Below are positions 55,275 through 64,000 of a DNA stretch of 64,000 nucleotides, piece after piece. The stretch covers positions 2,870,001 to 2,934,000 of the forward strand of contig JAFHKN010000002.1 of assembly GCA_016937575.1 (NCBI GenBank), written 5' to 3'. Each line of letters starts with the position of its first letter. Position 1 is the first letter of the stretch. Below the pieces are notes generated by a model. That model saw only the letters and a program-made list of their open reading frames with translations, was not told the origin of the DNA and made no database searches. The position numbers were made by a program, and so were the translations under genes. The DNA is from Roseomonas aeriglobus (GTDB lineage: Bacteria > Pseudomonadota > Alphaproteobacteria > Sphingomonadales > Sphingomonadaceae).

Positions 55275-56026
55275 GCGCGCCGCTCACCGCGCCAGAACAG
55301 CCAGGTGCCGAATGCGGCGAGACCGGCAAGCGCAAACCAGGTCAGCGCATAGACCAGATGCGTGTTGCGGAACGAGACGACGGTCAGCCCGCCGGCGGGA
55401 TAGCCGCCGGGATTGGGCGTCGCGTCGGCATCGACGAAGTGGGACGCGACCCGCCCCAGCCCCTTCGCCGCGGCGATGGCGGCGACGTCACGCGAATACC
55501 AGCGATCGGCCGCAGGGTCGTTGCTGCGCAGGAAGCCGCCGCCGGGTTCGCTCAGCCGGACGAGGCCGGTGATCGTCGCCGGCCCGGCGACCTGCCCGGC
55601 AGCACGGCTCCATGGATCGCGGCGATCCTCAGGCACGAAACCGCGGTTGATGAGAACCGTGCCATCGGCTGTCCGCAGCGGCGTCAGCACCCAAAAGCCC
55701 GCCCCACGCGCCGTCAGCGCCTGCACGAACGTCTCGCGATCATGGTCAAATACGCCGGTCACCCGGACGCGGGCGTACTCCAGATCCTTCGGATCGCCAC
55801 CACCCCACGGAAAAGCGGTCGGCGCGGCGTGGATGCGTGCATCGACACGGGCGATCAGATCGAGCTTCCACGCCCGCCGCTCCAGCTGCCACACGCCCAG
55901 CCCGACCAGCGCCGCCGTCACCAGCGCCGCGATCAGCGCGAGATACGGGCGGCGGCGCGTCGTCAGGGGGTTCCGTCCATCGCCGACATCGGCATCATGT
56001 TGGTGTTGAGGTGGTACATGATCCAC
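55271..56026 (-). CDS. SURF1-family cytochrome oxidase assembly protein
   Basis: A 251-residue inner-membrane protein with two helices (RPYLALIAALVTAALVGLGVW; HLVYALTWFALAGLAAFGTW) around a periplasmic domain, with SURF1 motifs (GVWQLERRAWK, TVLINRGFVP, SFRNTHLVYALTWF). SURF1 helps heme insertion. The only in-frame ATG (56026) puts 64 bases inside cyoD; homology starts near 55966, where a CTG overlaps the cyoD stop, so the true start may be there. Confidence 0.85.
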   Translation of the reverse strand: MDHVPPQHQHDADVGDGRNPLTTRRRPYLALIAALVTAALVGLGVWQLERRAWKLDLIARVDARIHAAPTAFPWGGGDPKDLEYARVRVTGVFDHDRETFVQALTARGAGFWVLTPLRTADGTVLINRGFVPEDRRDPWSRAAGQVAGPATITGLVRLSEPGGGFLRSNDPAADRWYSRDVAAIAAAKGLGRVASHFVDADATPNPGGYPAGGLTVVSFRNTHLVYALTWFALAGLAAFGTWLFWRGERRA

Positions 56027-56364
56027 AACGATCCCGCGATCACGATCAGCACGATGACCGCGGCAAAGGCGTAGGACATCAGCGTCCAGCCGCCTTCCGA
56101 CGTCGTGTTGACGTGGAGGAAATAGATGGTGTGGACCAGGATCTGCGCCACGGCGGCGGCAACGACGACGGCGACCGTCCAGTTGGTGCTGAGCGCGCCG
56201 GTCATCACCGCCCAGAACGGGATGGCGGTCAGGACGACGGACAGCGCAAATCCGGTCAGGTAGCCGCGGCGCGAGACGTGCAGATGTTCGTCCTCGTGCG
56301 TCGGCACGTCGTGGCCGGCGCCGTGGCCATAGCCGGTTTCCGCCGGGCGGGTGGTATCGGTCAT
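55963..56364 (-). CDS. cyoD: Cytochrome o ubiquinol oxidase subunit IV
   Basis: A 133-residue subunit with three membrane helices after a His-rich start (GYGHGAGHDVPTHEDEHLH); the core GYLTGFALSVVLTAIPFW and FLHVNTTSEGGW are typical. CyoD assists assembly and copper-site formation. The ATG at 56364 overlaps the cyoC stop (ATGA). Confidence 0.93.
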   Translation of the reverse strand: MTDTTRPAETGYGHGAGHDVPTHEDEHLHVSRRGYLTGFALSVVLTAIPFWAVMTGALSTNWTVAVVVAAAVAQILVHTIYFLHVNTTSEGGWTLMSYAFAAVIVLIVIAGSLWIMYHLNTNMMPMSAMDGTP

Positions 56365-57008
56365 CGCAGGCTTCCCAGCAGGTAGACGAAGGTGAACACG
56401 CCGATCCAGACGACGTCGAGGAAGTGCCAGAACATGCTGAGGCACATGACCCGGCGCCGGTTGTCGGCAGTGAGGCCGCGCTGCTTCAGCTGGATCAGCA
56501 TCACGCCGACCCAGATGATGCCGACGGTCACGTGCAGACCGTGCGTGGCGACCAGCGTGAAGAAGGCGGACAGGAACGCGCTGGTCTGCGGCGTCGCGCC
56601 TTCGTGGACGAGCTTCGAGAATTCGTAGAGCTCGACACCGACGAAGGCCGCGCCCAGCAGGCCGGTCAGTGCCAGCCAGCCGCGCGTGCCGCCGAGCCTG
56701 CCTTCCTGCATCGCGATCATCGCGAAGCCATAGGTGATCGACGACGTCAGCAGGATCGCGGTGTTGAGCGCGACCAACGGCAGTTCGAACAGCTCGCGCG
56801 GCCCCGGCCCACCGGCATAGCTGGTGCCGACGACGCCGTACGTCGCGAACAGCGTCGCGAAGATGAGCGCGTCGCTCATCAGGTAGATCCAGAACCCCAG
56901 CATCGTGCTGCCGCCGGGGCCGGTGTGGGCGTGGGTATGGCCGTGGCCTTCGCTCTCGTCGAGGTAGAAGACGGGCGCGTCGTCGTCCTTCGTCATCGCC
57001 GTGCTCAT
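56361..57008 (-). CDS. cyoC: Cytochrome o ubiquinol oxidase subunit III
   Basis: A 215-residue, five-helix subunit. Motifs: [31 protein letters not shown] and [19 protein letters not shown]. It stabilises the CyoA-CyoB core. Its ATG (57008) overlaps the cyoB stop (ATGA). Confidence 0.95.
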   Translation of the reverse strand: MSTAMTKDDDAPVFYLDESEGHGHTHAHTGPGGSTMLGFWIYLMSDALIFATLFATYGVVGTSYAGGPGPRELFELPLVALNTAILLTSSITYGFAMIAMQEGRLGGTRGWLALTGLLGAAFVGVELYEFSKLVHEGATPQTSAFLSAFFTLVATHGLHVTVGIIWVGVMLIQLKQRGLTADNRRRVMCLSMFWHFLDVVWIGVFTFVYLLGSLR

Positions 57009-59011
57009 GCCGCGGCTCCCTTCGCCAGCAGGACGGTGCGGGCGTCCTCGACCTGCGCCACCTCCTCTGCCGGAATGTGATAATCCCGGTCGTAGTTGAA
57101 CGTGTGACCGATCGCGACGACGATCATGCCGACGAACGACAGGATCGCCAGCCACCACATGTACCAGACCATCGCGAAGCCGAGCGCCAGCGCGAGCGCC
57201 GACAGGATCACGCCCGCGCCGGTGTTCCTGGGCATGTGGATCGGGGTGAAGCCCGTCTCCGGCCGCGCGGCGTGGCGCGCCTTCATATCGTACCAGGCGT
57301 CGAGGTCGTGGACGACAGGCGTCTTGGCGAAATTATAGGCCGGCGGCGGCGAGCTGGTCGCCCATTCGAGCGTGCGGCCGTCCCAAGGATCGCCGGTCGT
57401 GTCGCGCAACTGGTCGCGCCGCAGGATGCTGACCGCGATCTGGATGATGAACGCCAGGATGCCGATACCGATGATGAAGGCACCGATCGCCGCGATCACG
57501 AACCACGGCTGCAGCGACGGGTCGCTGATGTGGTTCAGGCGCCGCGTCGTGCCCATCAGGCCGACGATGTAGATCGGCGTCCACGCGATCCAGTAGCCGA
57601 TGACCCAGCCCCAGAAGGCGATCTTGCCCCAGAACGGGTCGAGCCGGAAACCGAACGCCTTGGGGAACCAGTAGGTCATGCCGGCGAACAGCCCGAATAC
57701 CACGCCGCCGATGATGACGTTGTGGAAGTGCGCGACCAGGAACAGCGAATTGTGCAGCACGAAGTCCGCCGGCGGCACCGCCAGCAGCACGCCCGTCATG
57801 CCGCCGACCGTGAAGGTCAGCAGGAACGCGACCGTCCACATCATCGGCAGTTCGTAGCGGATGTCGCCGCGGTACATGGTGAACAGCCAGTTGAAGATCT
57901 TGGCGCCCGTCGGGATCGAAATGACCATCGTCGCGATGCCGAAGAAGCTGTTGACGCTCGCCCCCGACCCCATGGTGAAGAAGTGGTGCAGCCAGACGAG
58001 AAACGACAGGATGGTGATGACGACGGTCGCGTAGACCATCGACGAATAACCGAACAGGCGCTTGCCCGAAAAGGTCGAGGTGATCTCCGAGAAGATGCCG
58101 AACACCGGCAGGACCAGCACGTACACTTCCGGGTGACCCCAGATCCACACCAGATTCCAGTACATCATGGCGTTGCCGCCAAGATCGTTGGTGAAGAAGT
58201 TAGTGCCGATGTAGCGGTCGAGCATCAGCATCGCGAACGCCGCAGTCAGGATCGGGAAGATCGCCACCGCCAGCACGTTGCTGCACAACGCGGTCCAGCA
58301 GAACACCGGCATCTTCATCATCGTCATGCCCGGCGCGCGCATCTTGATGATCGTCGTCACCATGTTGATCGCGCTGAGCGTCGTGCCGACGCCCGCTATC
58401 TGTAGCGCCCAAAGATAATAGTCCGGCCCGACGTCCGGAGAATTCTGCAGATTCGCGACCGGGACATAGTTCAGCCACCCCGCCCGGCTGAATTCGCCGA
58501 TGAACAGCGACGCCATGACCAGCAGCGCGCCCGCCACCGTCAGCCAGAAGCTGAGGTTGTTGAGGTAGGGGAACGCCACGTCGCGCGCGCCGATCTGCAG
58601 CGGCATGACATAGTTGATCAGGCCGACGACCAGCGGGATCGCCACGAAGAAGATCATGATCGTCCCGTGTGCGGTGAAGATCTGATCATAATGGTGCGGG
58701 GGCAGATACCCCTCGTTCCCGCCGAACGCGATCGCCTGTTGCGTGCGCATCATGATCGCATCGGCAAAGCCGCGCAGCAGCATGATGATGCCCAGGATCA
58801 TGTACATGATCCCGATCTTCTTGTGGTCGACGGTCGTGAACCATTCGCGCCACAGCCAGCCCCACAGCCGGTATTTGGTGACGACGAACAGCAGCCCGAG
58901 CCCGCCGAGCACGACGCCGGCGAAGGTGACGAGCAGGATCGGCTCGTGCAGCGGGAAGGATTCGAAGCCAAGGCGCCCGAAGATGATCTTGGACAGGGGT
59001 TCGTTGAACAT
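57005..59011 (-). CDS. cyoB: Cytochrome o ubiquinol oxidase subunit I
   Basis: The catalytic subunit, 668 residues, holding low-spin heme b, heme o3 and CuB. Ligand regions: [30 protein letters not shown] and HFHNVIIGG. Reduces oxygen with electrons from ubiquinol and pumps protons. It follows cyoA by 9 bases. Confidence 0.97.
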   Translation of the reverse strand: MFNEPLSKIIFGRLGFESFPLHEPILLVTFAGVVLGGLGLLFVVTKYRLWGWLWREWFTTVDHKKIGIMYMILGIIMLLRGFADAIMMRTQQAIAFGGNEGYLPPHHYDQIFTAHGTIMIFFVAIPLVVGLINYVMPLQIGARDVAFPYLNNLSFWLTVAGALLVMASLFIGEFSRAGWLNYVPVANLQNSPDVGPDYYLWALQIAGVGTTLSAINMVTTIIKMRAPGMTMMKMPVFCWTALCSNVLAVAIFPILTAAFAMLMLDRYIGTNFFTNDLGGNAMMYWNLVWIWGHPEVYVLVLPVFGIFSEITSTFSGKRLFGYSSMVYATVVITILSFLVWLHHFFTMGSGASVNSFFGIATMVISIPTGAKIFNWLFTMYRGDIRYELPMMWTVAFLLTFTVGGMTGVLLAVPPADFVLHNSLFLVAHFHNVIIGGVVFGLFAGMTYWFPKAFGFRLDPFWGKIAFWGWVIGYWIAWTPIYIVGLMGTTRRLNHISDPSLQPWFVIAAIGAFIIGIGILAFIIQIAVSILRRDQLRDTTGDPWDGRTLEWATSSPPPAYNFAKTPVVHDLDAWYDMKARHAARPETGFTPIHMPRNTGAGVILSALALALGFAMVWYMWWLAILSFVGMIVVAIGHTFNYDRDYHIPAEEVAQVEDARTVLLAKGAAA

Positions 59012-59020
59012 GGGTTGATC

Positions 59021-60160
59021 CTAAGCCGCTTCGGCGCGCGGGGCGCCGGTACGCAGGTCGAGGCGGGACATATCGCGGTTGTTCGGGTTGTCCGGGTCGG
59101 CATTGCCCGGCGGGTTCCGGCGCTCGTCACCGCGCTTGGGCGAAACCTTCTTCTCGTCTCCACCCTTGAAGATCGCGCCTTCGGGCTTTTCGCCGGCGGG
59201 CGGCTGGCTGCCGTGCATCGACGGCATCGCGGCCCCATCCTTGTCGTGGCGCATCATGTCGCTCATGCACGGCGTGCCGGGACGCACGCAGCGCTGATAG
59301 ACACGGTCGAACAAGCCCGGCTGGACCCGCGCGAAATACATCGGCGGCACCTTGTCGGTCGGTTTCTCGATCTCGAGGTAGGTCGGCGTGTCGAGCGTCA
59401 TCGGCGCGCCCTTCACCCGGCCGACCCAGGCGTCGAATGCGCGGGCGTTCACGCCGTACAGGGTGAAGCGCATGTCGGAAAAGCCGGCGCCCGAATAATT
59501 GGCCGACATCCCCTCGAACTTGCCCGGCTTGTTCAGTACCGCATGCAGCGTGCTGCGCATGCCGGGCATGGTGTAGATCATGCCCGCCAGCGTCGGCGCG
59601 TAGAAGGTGTTCATCATGTTCGACGACGTCAGGTGGAAGCGCACCGGCCGGTCGACCGGAAGGGCCAGTTCGTTGACCGTCGCAATCCCCTGTTCGGGGT
59701 AGATGAACAGCCATTTCCAGTCGAGCGAGACGACCTGGATGTCGAGCGGCTTCACCGTCGGATCGACCGCCTTCGTCGCCGAAATGCGGTTCACCGGCCG
59801 GAACGGATCGAGCAGGTGCGTGCTCCACCATGTCAGCGCGCCCAGGCAGATGATGATCAGCAGCGGCGCCGACCAGATCACCAGTTCGAGCGAGGTCGAA
59901 TGGTGGAAATCGGGGTCGTAGGTCGCGTCCTTGTTGCCTTTGCGATAGCGCCACGCGAACACGCAGATCAGCGCCATCACCGGCACGATGATGACGAGCA
60001 TCAGCGCGGTCGAGATGTAGATGATGTCGCGTTGCTGCAGCGCGATGTCGCCGGCCGGATCGAGCACCTGCTTGTTGCAGGCGGCGAGCACCGCCAGCGC
60101 GGGCAGCAGGGCCATCGCCGTCAGGCGGCGCCGCATCGCGGAGAAAGAGCTATCGGACAT
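59021..60160 (-). CDS. cyoA: Cytochrome o ubiquinol oxidase subunit II
   Basis: A 379-residue lipoprotein (lipobox VLAACN) with two membrane helices and a cupredoxin domain lacking CuA ligands, as expected for a quinol oxidase. Signatures are WSAPLLIIICLGALTWWSTH, VVSLDWKWLFIYP and YSGAGFSDMRF. The C-terminal 70 residues are a charged, Pro/Asp-rich extension not needed for the core fold. First gene of the operon; ATG 60160. Confidence 0.95.
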   Translation of the reverse strand: MSDSSFSAMRRRLTAMALLPALAVLAACNKQVLDPAGDIALQQRDIIYISTALMLVIIVPVMALICVFAWRYRKGNKDATYDPDFHHSTSLELVIWSAPLLIIICLGALTWWSTHLLDPFRPVNRISATKAVDPTVKPLDIQVVSLDWKWLFIYPEQGIATVNELALPVDRPVRFHLTSSNMMNTFYAPTLAGMIYTMPGMRSTLHAVLNKPGKFEGMSANYSGAGFSDMRFTLYGVNARAFDAWVGRVKGAPMTLDTPTYLEIEKPTDKVPPMYFARVQPGLFDRVYQRCVRPGTPCMSDMMRHDKDGAAMPSMHGSQPPAGEKPEGAIFKGGDEKKVSPKRGDERRNPPGNADPDNPNNRDMSRLDLRTGAPRAEAA

Positions 60161-60291
60161 GATGCTGCGCTTAAGCCCGGGCCCGCTGTTTCCGACAGTG
60201 GACATTTTGTCCTATCCCCCACCATGCACCTAATCGGGCAATACGCGTTGTAACGGATTACCCCTGGGTGGGTTGCGGGAGCGATAGGACG

Positions 60292-61653
60292 ATGAGTGCA
60301 GCGTCGATGACGATGGGCCAGGGCGGCCAGGGACGCGGCGCCGCCGACTCGACGTCGCTCGAACGCGACGCCGCCGCAATTCATGCGGACGGCGAGAAGA
60401 TCGCGCCGGGCGAGATCGCGATCGGCGTCGTCATCGGTCGGACCAGCGAGTTCTTCGACTTCTTCGTCTACGCCATCGCTTCCGTCCTGGTCTTCCCGTC
60501 GCTGATCTTCCCGTTCGTCGACGAGGTGACGGGGACGCTCTATTCCTTCGCGCTCTTTGCCCTTGCTTTCATGTTCCGGCCGCTCGGCTCGGCGCTGTTC
60601 ATGTGGATCGACCGCAACCACGGTCGCGGCGTCAAGCTGACCATCTCGCTGTTCCTGCTCGGCGGGTCGACGATGGCGATGGCGTTCCTGCCGAGCTATG
60701 CCTCGGTTGGCATCGTGGCGGCGTGGCTGCTGGCGGCGTGTCGCATCGGTCAGGGCATGGCCCTGGGCGGCGCTTGGGACGGGTTGCCCTCGCTCCTGTC
60801 GCTGAACGCGCCCGAGAATCGGCGCGGATGGTACGCGATGATTCCACAGCTGGGCGCCCCGCTCGGCCTGATCGTCGCGGGCGGACTGTTCGCCTTTTTC
60901 CTCAGCACCTTGTCGGAGGCCGATTTCCTCAGCTGGGGGTGGCGCTATCCGTTCTTCGTCGCCTTCGCGATCAACGTCGTCGCGCTGTTCGCGCGCCTGC
61001 GTCTCGTCGCCACGCCCGACTTTCAGAAGCTGTTCGAGAATCGCGAACTCCAGGCCGCGCCCTTTTGGGAAACCGTCCGCATCGAATGGCGCACGATCGC
61101 GCTGGGCGCTTTTGCCCCGCTCGCCAGTTTCGCACTGTTCCACCTGGTAACCGTGTTCCCGCTGTCGTGGGTCACCCTCTATACCGGCGAATCGGCAGAG
61201 CGATTCCTGGTCATCGAGATGATCGGCGCGGTCGTCTGTGTGCTCGCCATGCTGGCGTCGGGCGTCATCGCCGACCGGGTCGGGCGGCGCGCGGTGCTCG
61301 GCGTCTCGGCGGTCCTGATCGGCGCGTACAGCGGCTTCGCGCCGCAATTGCTCAACGCCGGCGCGTTCGGCGAGATCGTCTACATGATGACCGGCTTCGC
61401 CCTGCTGGGCATCGCCTTCGGCCAGTCCTCGGGCGCGGTGAACGGCCGTTTCTCCGCCGCCCGGCGTTATACCGGCGCGGCGACGGTCGCGAACCTTGCC
61501 TGGCTGATCGGCGCCGGCTTCGCGCCGCTCGTCGCGCTGACCCTGGCGAGCAAGGTCGGGCTCTGGTCGGTCGGTGCCTACCTTCTGTCGGGTGCGATCT
61601 GCACGCTGGCGGCGCTGGCGATCAACAAAGATTGGGGACGCTCCGACCGCTGA
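60292..61653 (+). CDS. MFS transporter (metabolite:H+ symporter type)
   Basis: A 453-residue transporter with 12 helices and the metabolite:H+ symporter signatures GRTSEFFDFFVYAIASVLVFP, FRPLGSALFMWIDRNHGR and ADRVGRRAVLG. It has a longer, Gly-rich cytosolic N-terminus (about 45 residues). The family imports small organic acids such as alpha-ketoglutarate, shikimate or proline; the substrate is unknown. Divergent from cyoA, with 131 bases between them. Confidence 0.88.
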   Translation: MSAASMTMGQGGQGRGAADSTSLERDAAAIHADGEKIAPGEIAIGVVIGRTSEFFDFFVYAIASVLVFPSLIFPFVDEVTGTLYSFALFALAFMFRPLGSALFMWIDRNHGRGVKLTISLFLLGGSTMAMAFLPSYASVGIVAAWLLAACRIGQGMALGGAWDGLPSLLSLNAPENRRGWYAMIPQLGAPLGLIVAGGLFAFFLSTLSEADFLSWGWRYPFFVAFAINVVALFARLRLVATPDFQKLFENRELQAAPFWETVRIEWRTIALGAFAPLASFALFHLVTVFPLSWVTLYTGESAERFLVIEMIGAVVCVLAMLASGVIADRVGRRAVLGVSAVLIGAYSGFAPQLLNAGAFGEIVYMMTGFALLGIAFGQSSGAVNGRFSAARRYTGAATVANLAWLIGAGFAPLVALTLASKVGLWSVGAYLLSGAICTLAALAINKDWGRSDR

Positions 61654-61751
61654 GCGACCCGAGCCACACCGGCGCGTGGCGCACGTGCCCACTTCCCGCT
61701 TGCTCGAAAACCGATTTTGACTAATGAAAGTCACTTCGGAGAGGGCAAAGA

Positions 61752-62492
61752 ATGCGGTTTGCAGGCAAGACCGTGCTGGTGACGGCAGCGGCACAGGGGA
61801 TCGGGCGTGCAACCGCCGAACGGCTGCGGGACGAGGGCGCCACCGTTTGGGCCGCGGATCGCGATCGCGACGCACTGGCGGATATCGCCGGGGTGACGCC
61901 CATCACCGTCGACCTGACGGACCCGGCCGCCATCGCCGCCCTCCCCGCGCGGACCGGTCCGCTGGACGCGCTGGCCAACATCGCCGGCTTCGTCGGCGCC
62001 GGGAACATCCTGGAGTGTAGTGACGCCGATTGGGCGCTCAGCTTCGACCTGAACGTTCACGCGATGCACCATGCGATCCGCGCCTATCTGCCTGCGATGC
62101 TGGCGCGCGGAGGCGGGTCGATCGTCAACATGAGCAGCATCGCGTCGAGCGTGAAGGGCATTCCCAACCGCTATGCATATGGCGCCTCCAAGGCCGCCGT
62201 CATCGGCCTGACCAAGGCGGTGGCGGCGGACTTTGCCGGCCGCAACGTCCGCTGCAACTGCATCTGCCCCGGCACGGTCGAGACGCCGTCGCTGCGCCAG
62301 CGCGTGACCGAACAGGCCGCGGCGCAGAGCGTGAGCGTGGACGAAGCCGACGCCGCCTTCGTCGCGCGCCAGCCGATGGGGCGGCTGGGTCGCGCCGAAG
62401 AGATCGCCGCGCTCGTCGCCTACCTCATGAGCGACGAGGCCAGCTTTACCACCGGCGCGGTCCATGTGATCGACGGCGGCTGGGTCAATTGA
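61752..62492 (+). CDS. SDR oxidoreductase, probably 2-keto-3-deoxy-L-fuconate dehydrogenase
   Basis: A 246-residue classical SDR: TAAAQGIG, NIAG, NMSSIASSVKG, YGASK and IDGG. It closely resembles the Xanthomonas-type KDF dehydrogenases and BDH2-like enzymes. Placed just before L-fuconate dehydratase (2-base gap after its stop), it would carry out the next step of the non-phosphorylating L-fucose pathway. Starts at ATG 61752. Confidence 0.82.
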   Translation: MRFAGKTVLVTAAAQGIGRATAERLRDEGATVWAADRDRDALADIAGVTPITVDLTDPAAIAALPARTGPLDALANIAGFVGAGNILECSDADWALSFDLNVHAMHHAIRAYLPAMLARGGGSIVNMSSIASSVKGIPNRYAYGASKAAVIGLTKAVAADFAGRNVRCNCICPGTVETPSLRQRVTEQAAAQSVSVDEADAAFVARQPMGRLGRAEEIAALVAYLMSDEASFTTGAVHVIDGGWVN

Positions 62493-62494
62493 CG

Positions 62495-63772
62495 ATGACG
62501 TCCATAACTGGTCTGCGCACCTTCGACCTGCGCTTTCCGACCAGCCTATCGCTCGACGGGTCGGACGCGATGAACCCCGATCCCGATTATTCGGCCGCCT
62601 ATGTCGTGCTGGAAACGGATACGCCTGGCCTCAAAGGGCACGGGCTGACCTTCACCATCGGTCGCGGCAACGACGTCTGTTGCACTGCCATCCATGCCAT
62701 GGAGCATCTGGTCGTCGGGCTGACGCTGGCCGAGGTCGCCGCCGATCCCGGCGCGATGTGGCGGCGGCTGACCGGTGACAGCCAGTTGCGCTGGATCGGC
62801 CCCGACAAGGGCGCGATGCACCTGGCGACCGGCGCGGTCGTCAATGCGATCTGGGATTTGTGGGCGAAGGCGGAAGGGAAACCCGTCTGGCGGCTGGTCG
62901 CCGACATGACGCCCGAGCAGCTCGTTCGCGCGATCGACTTTCGCTACCTGACCGACGCGATCACGCCCGAACAAGCGCTGATGCTGTTGACGCAGCGCGC
63001 GGCGGGCAAGGCCGAGCGGATCGAGCGGCTGATGGCCGACGGCTATCCCTGCTACACCACGTCGGCGGGCTGGCTCGGCTACCCCGACGACAAGCTGCGC
63101 CGCTTGACGCAGGAGGCCGTCGACGCGGGCTTCGACCACGTCAAGCTCAAGGTCGGCCGCGACCTGAGCGACGACATCCGCCGCGTGGCGATCGCGCGCG
63201 AGGTCCTGGGCCCCGACCGCAAGCTGATGATCGATGCCAATCAGATGTGGGAGGTCGGCCAGGCGATCGAATGGGTCAACGCACTGGCCTTCGCGAACCC
63301 GTGGTTCATCGAGGAGCCCACAAGCCCCGACGACGTGCTGGGCCATAGGACGATCCGGCGGGGTATCGGCGCGGTCAAGGTCGCGACCGGCGAGATGTGC
63401 CAGAATCGCATCCTGTTCAAACAGTTCATGGCCGCGGGCGCATGCGACGTCGTACAGCTCGATGCCTGCCGCATCGGCGGCGTGAACGAGGCGCTGGCAG
63501 TGATGCTGCTCGCCGCGCGCTTCGACCTGCCGGTCTGCCCGCACGCCGGCGGGGTCGGCCTGTGCGAATATGTCCAGCATCTGTCGATGATCGACTATCT
63601 GTGCTTCTCCGGAACGATGGAGGGGCGCGTGATCGAATATGTCGACCATCTGCACGAGCATTTCCTGGACCCGTGCGTGATCCGTGACGGAGCGTACATG
63701 CCGCCGACGCGGGCCGGCTATTCGATCGAGATAAAGCCGGAGACTTTAGAGGCTTTCCGCTTCGGCGGGTGA
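62495..63772 (+). CDS. L-fuconate dehydratase
   Basis: An enolase-superfamily enzyme of 425 residues that dehydrates L-fuconate to 2-keto-3-deoxy-L-fuconate. The Lys pair is in HVKLKVGRD; metal ligands are in IDANQMW, FIEEPTSPDD and TGEMCQN; the base His is in CPHAGGVGLCEY. The GRGNDVCCTAI and MHLATGAVVNAIWDLWAK blocks match the FucD branch. It starts 2 bases after the SDR stop. Confidence 0.94.
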   Translation: MTSITGLRTFDLRFPTSLSLDGSDAMNPDPDYSAAYVVLETDTPGLKGHGLTFTIGRGNDVCCTAIHAMEHLVVGLTLAEVAADPGAMWRRLTGDSQLRWIGPDKGAMHLATGAVVNAIWDLWAKAEGKPVWRLVADMTPEQLVRAIDFRYLTDAITPEQALMLLTQRAAGKAERIERLMADGYPCYTTSAGWLGYPDDKLRRLTQEAVDAGFDHVKLKVGRDLSDDIRRVAIAREVLGPDRKLMIDANQMWEVGQAIEWVNALAFANPWFIEEPTSPDDVLGHRTIRRGIGAVKVATGEMCQNRILFKQFMAAGACDVVQLDACRIGGVNEALAVMLLAARFDLPVCPHAGGVGLCEYVQHLSMIDYLCFSGTMEGRVIEYVDHLHEHFLDPCVIRDGAYMPPTRAGYSIEIKPETLEAFRFGG

Positions 63773-63851
63773 CGTCTCGCCCGATCGGGCAACAATCGTT
63801 ACGGTCGGACGCACGGCAATCGACCGATCGCGCCGACAGGAGAGGCTGGAT

Positions 63852-64000
63852 ATGACGCGCGCGAAGGCCACACGCTACGCACCGGCGATCGTGCTGACGG
63901 TATCGCTGTTCTTCCTGTGGGGCATGGCGAACAACCTCAACGATATCCTGATCGCGCAGTTCAAGAAAGCCTTCACGCTTTCGGATTTCGAAACGAGCTT
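63852..64000 (+). CDS. fucP: L-fucose:H+ symporter, 3' truncated
   Basis: The first 49 codons of an MFS sugar permease, beginning MTRAKATRYAPAIVLTVSLF and continuing FLWGMANNLNDILIAQFKKAF, the FucP opening. A CAGGAGAGG Shine-Dalgarno precedes the ATG. The gene continues outside the window. With the two preceding genes it supports L-fucose use. Confidence 0.85.
   Translation, partial: MTRAKATRYAPAIVLTVSLFFLWGMANNLNDILIAQFKKAFTLSDFETS

Overview
The window comes from a high-GC alphaproteobacterium, most likely a Sphingomonas or close relative. This rests on the split F0 operon order atpI-atpB-atpE-atpF'-atpF without F1 genes, a RegBA/ActSR-type redox two-component pair behind a cyo quinol oxidase, an Lrp-type regulator divergent from putA, an AcvB/VirJ-MprF lysyl-phosphatidylglycerol locus, a DUF4167 protein, an intracellular PHB depolymerase, and several palindromic intergenic repeats of the kind common in sphingomonads. 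I see no rRNA, tRNA, CRISPR array, prophage or insertion sequence; this looks like ordinary chromosome. No stretch longer than 300 bases lacks a gene.

Layout. 1-7400: end of a polysaccharide flippase, a CBS protein, a small membrane protein, DUF4167, then prmC, prfA, hisS and an OmpR-type response regulator without an adjacent kinase. 7459-16814: acvB/virJ, DUF2147 and mprF (lysyl-PG hydrolase and synthase/flippase), a three-domain GH18 / NodB deacetylase / GT2 protein, a small protein and an MFS exporter. 16852-24294: a GH130-like glycosidase with an SDR dehydrogenase, a ferredoxin reductase, and lrp/putA. 24403-30637: a large secreted protein of unknown function, a 58-residue protein, the ATP synthase F0 operon, a 33-residue membrane peptide with features of a type I toxin, and ydbL. 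30639-38847: ynbE and ydbH (with ydbL, an intermembrane lipid transport set), radC, osmC, phaZ and an ABC exporter. 38974-44333: acyl-CoA dehydrogenase, Sua5, a lipoprotein, msrA, galE and a PAP2 phosphatase. 44343-49193: a rhamnogalacturonan-directed operon (PL26-like lyase, CE12-like esterase, second esterase). 49322-53151: TonB-dependent receptor plus beta-propeller phytase. 53443-60160: cyoABCD-surf1-regB-regA, nearly all joined by 4-base ATGA overlaps. 60292-64000: an MFS transporter and the start of a non-phosphorylating L-fucose pathway (SDR, L-fuconate dehydratase, truncated fucP).

The most interesting region is 29971-30256. A 33-codon membrane peptide with a near-perfect Shine-Dalgarno is followed by tandem hairpins and faced by a convergent promoter (TTGAAT, 17 bp, TATATC). 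The predicted antisense RNA of about 64 nt would be complementary, through two short direct repeats, to the peptide's ribosome binding site and early coding region. This is the architecture of the par/Fst type I toxin-antitoxin family. A second notable point is a 111-bp palindromic repeat inserted in frame at the 5' end of prmC, where it appears to supply a new Shine-Dalgarno.
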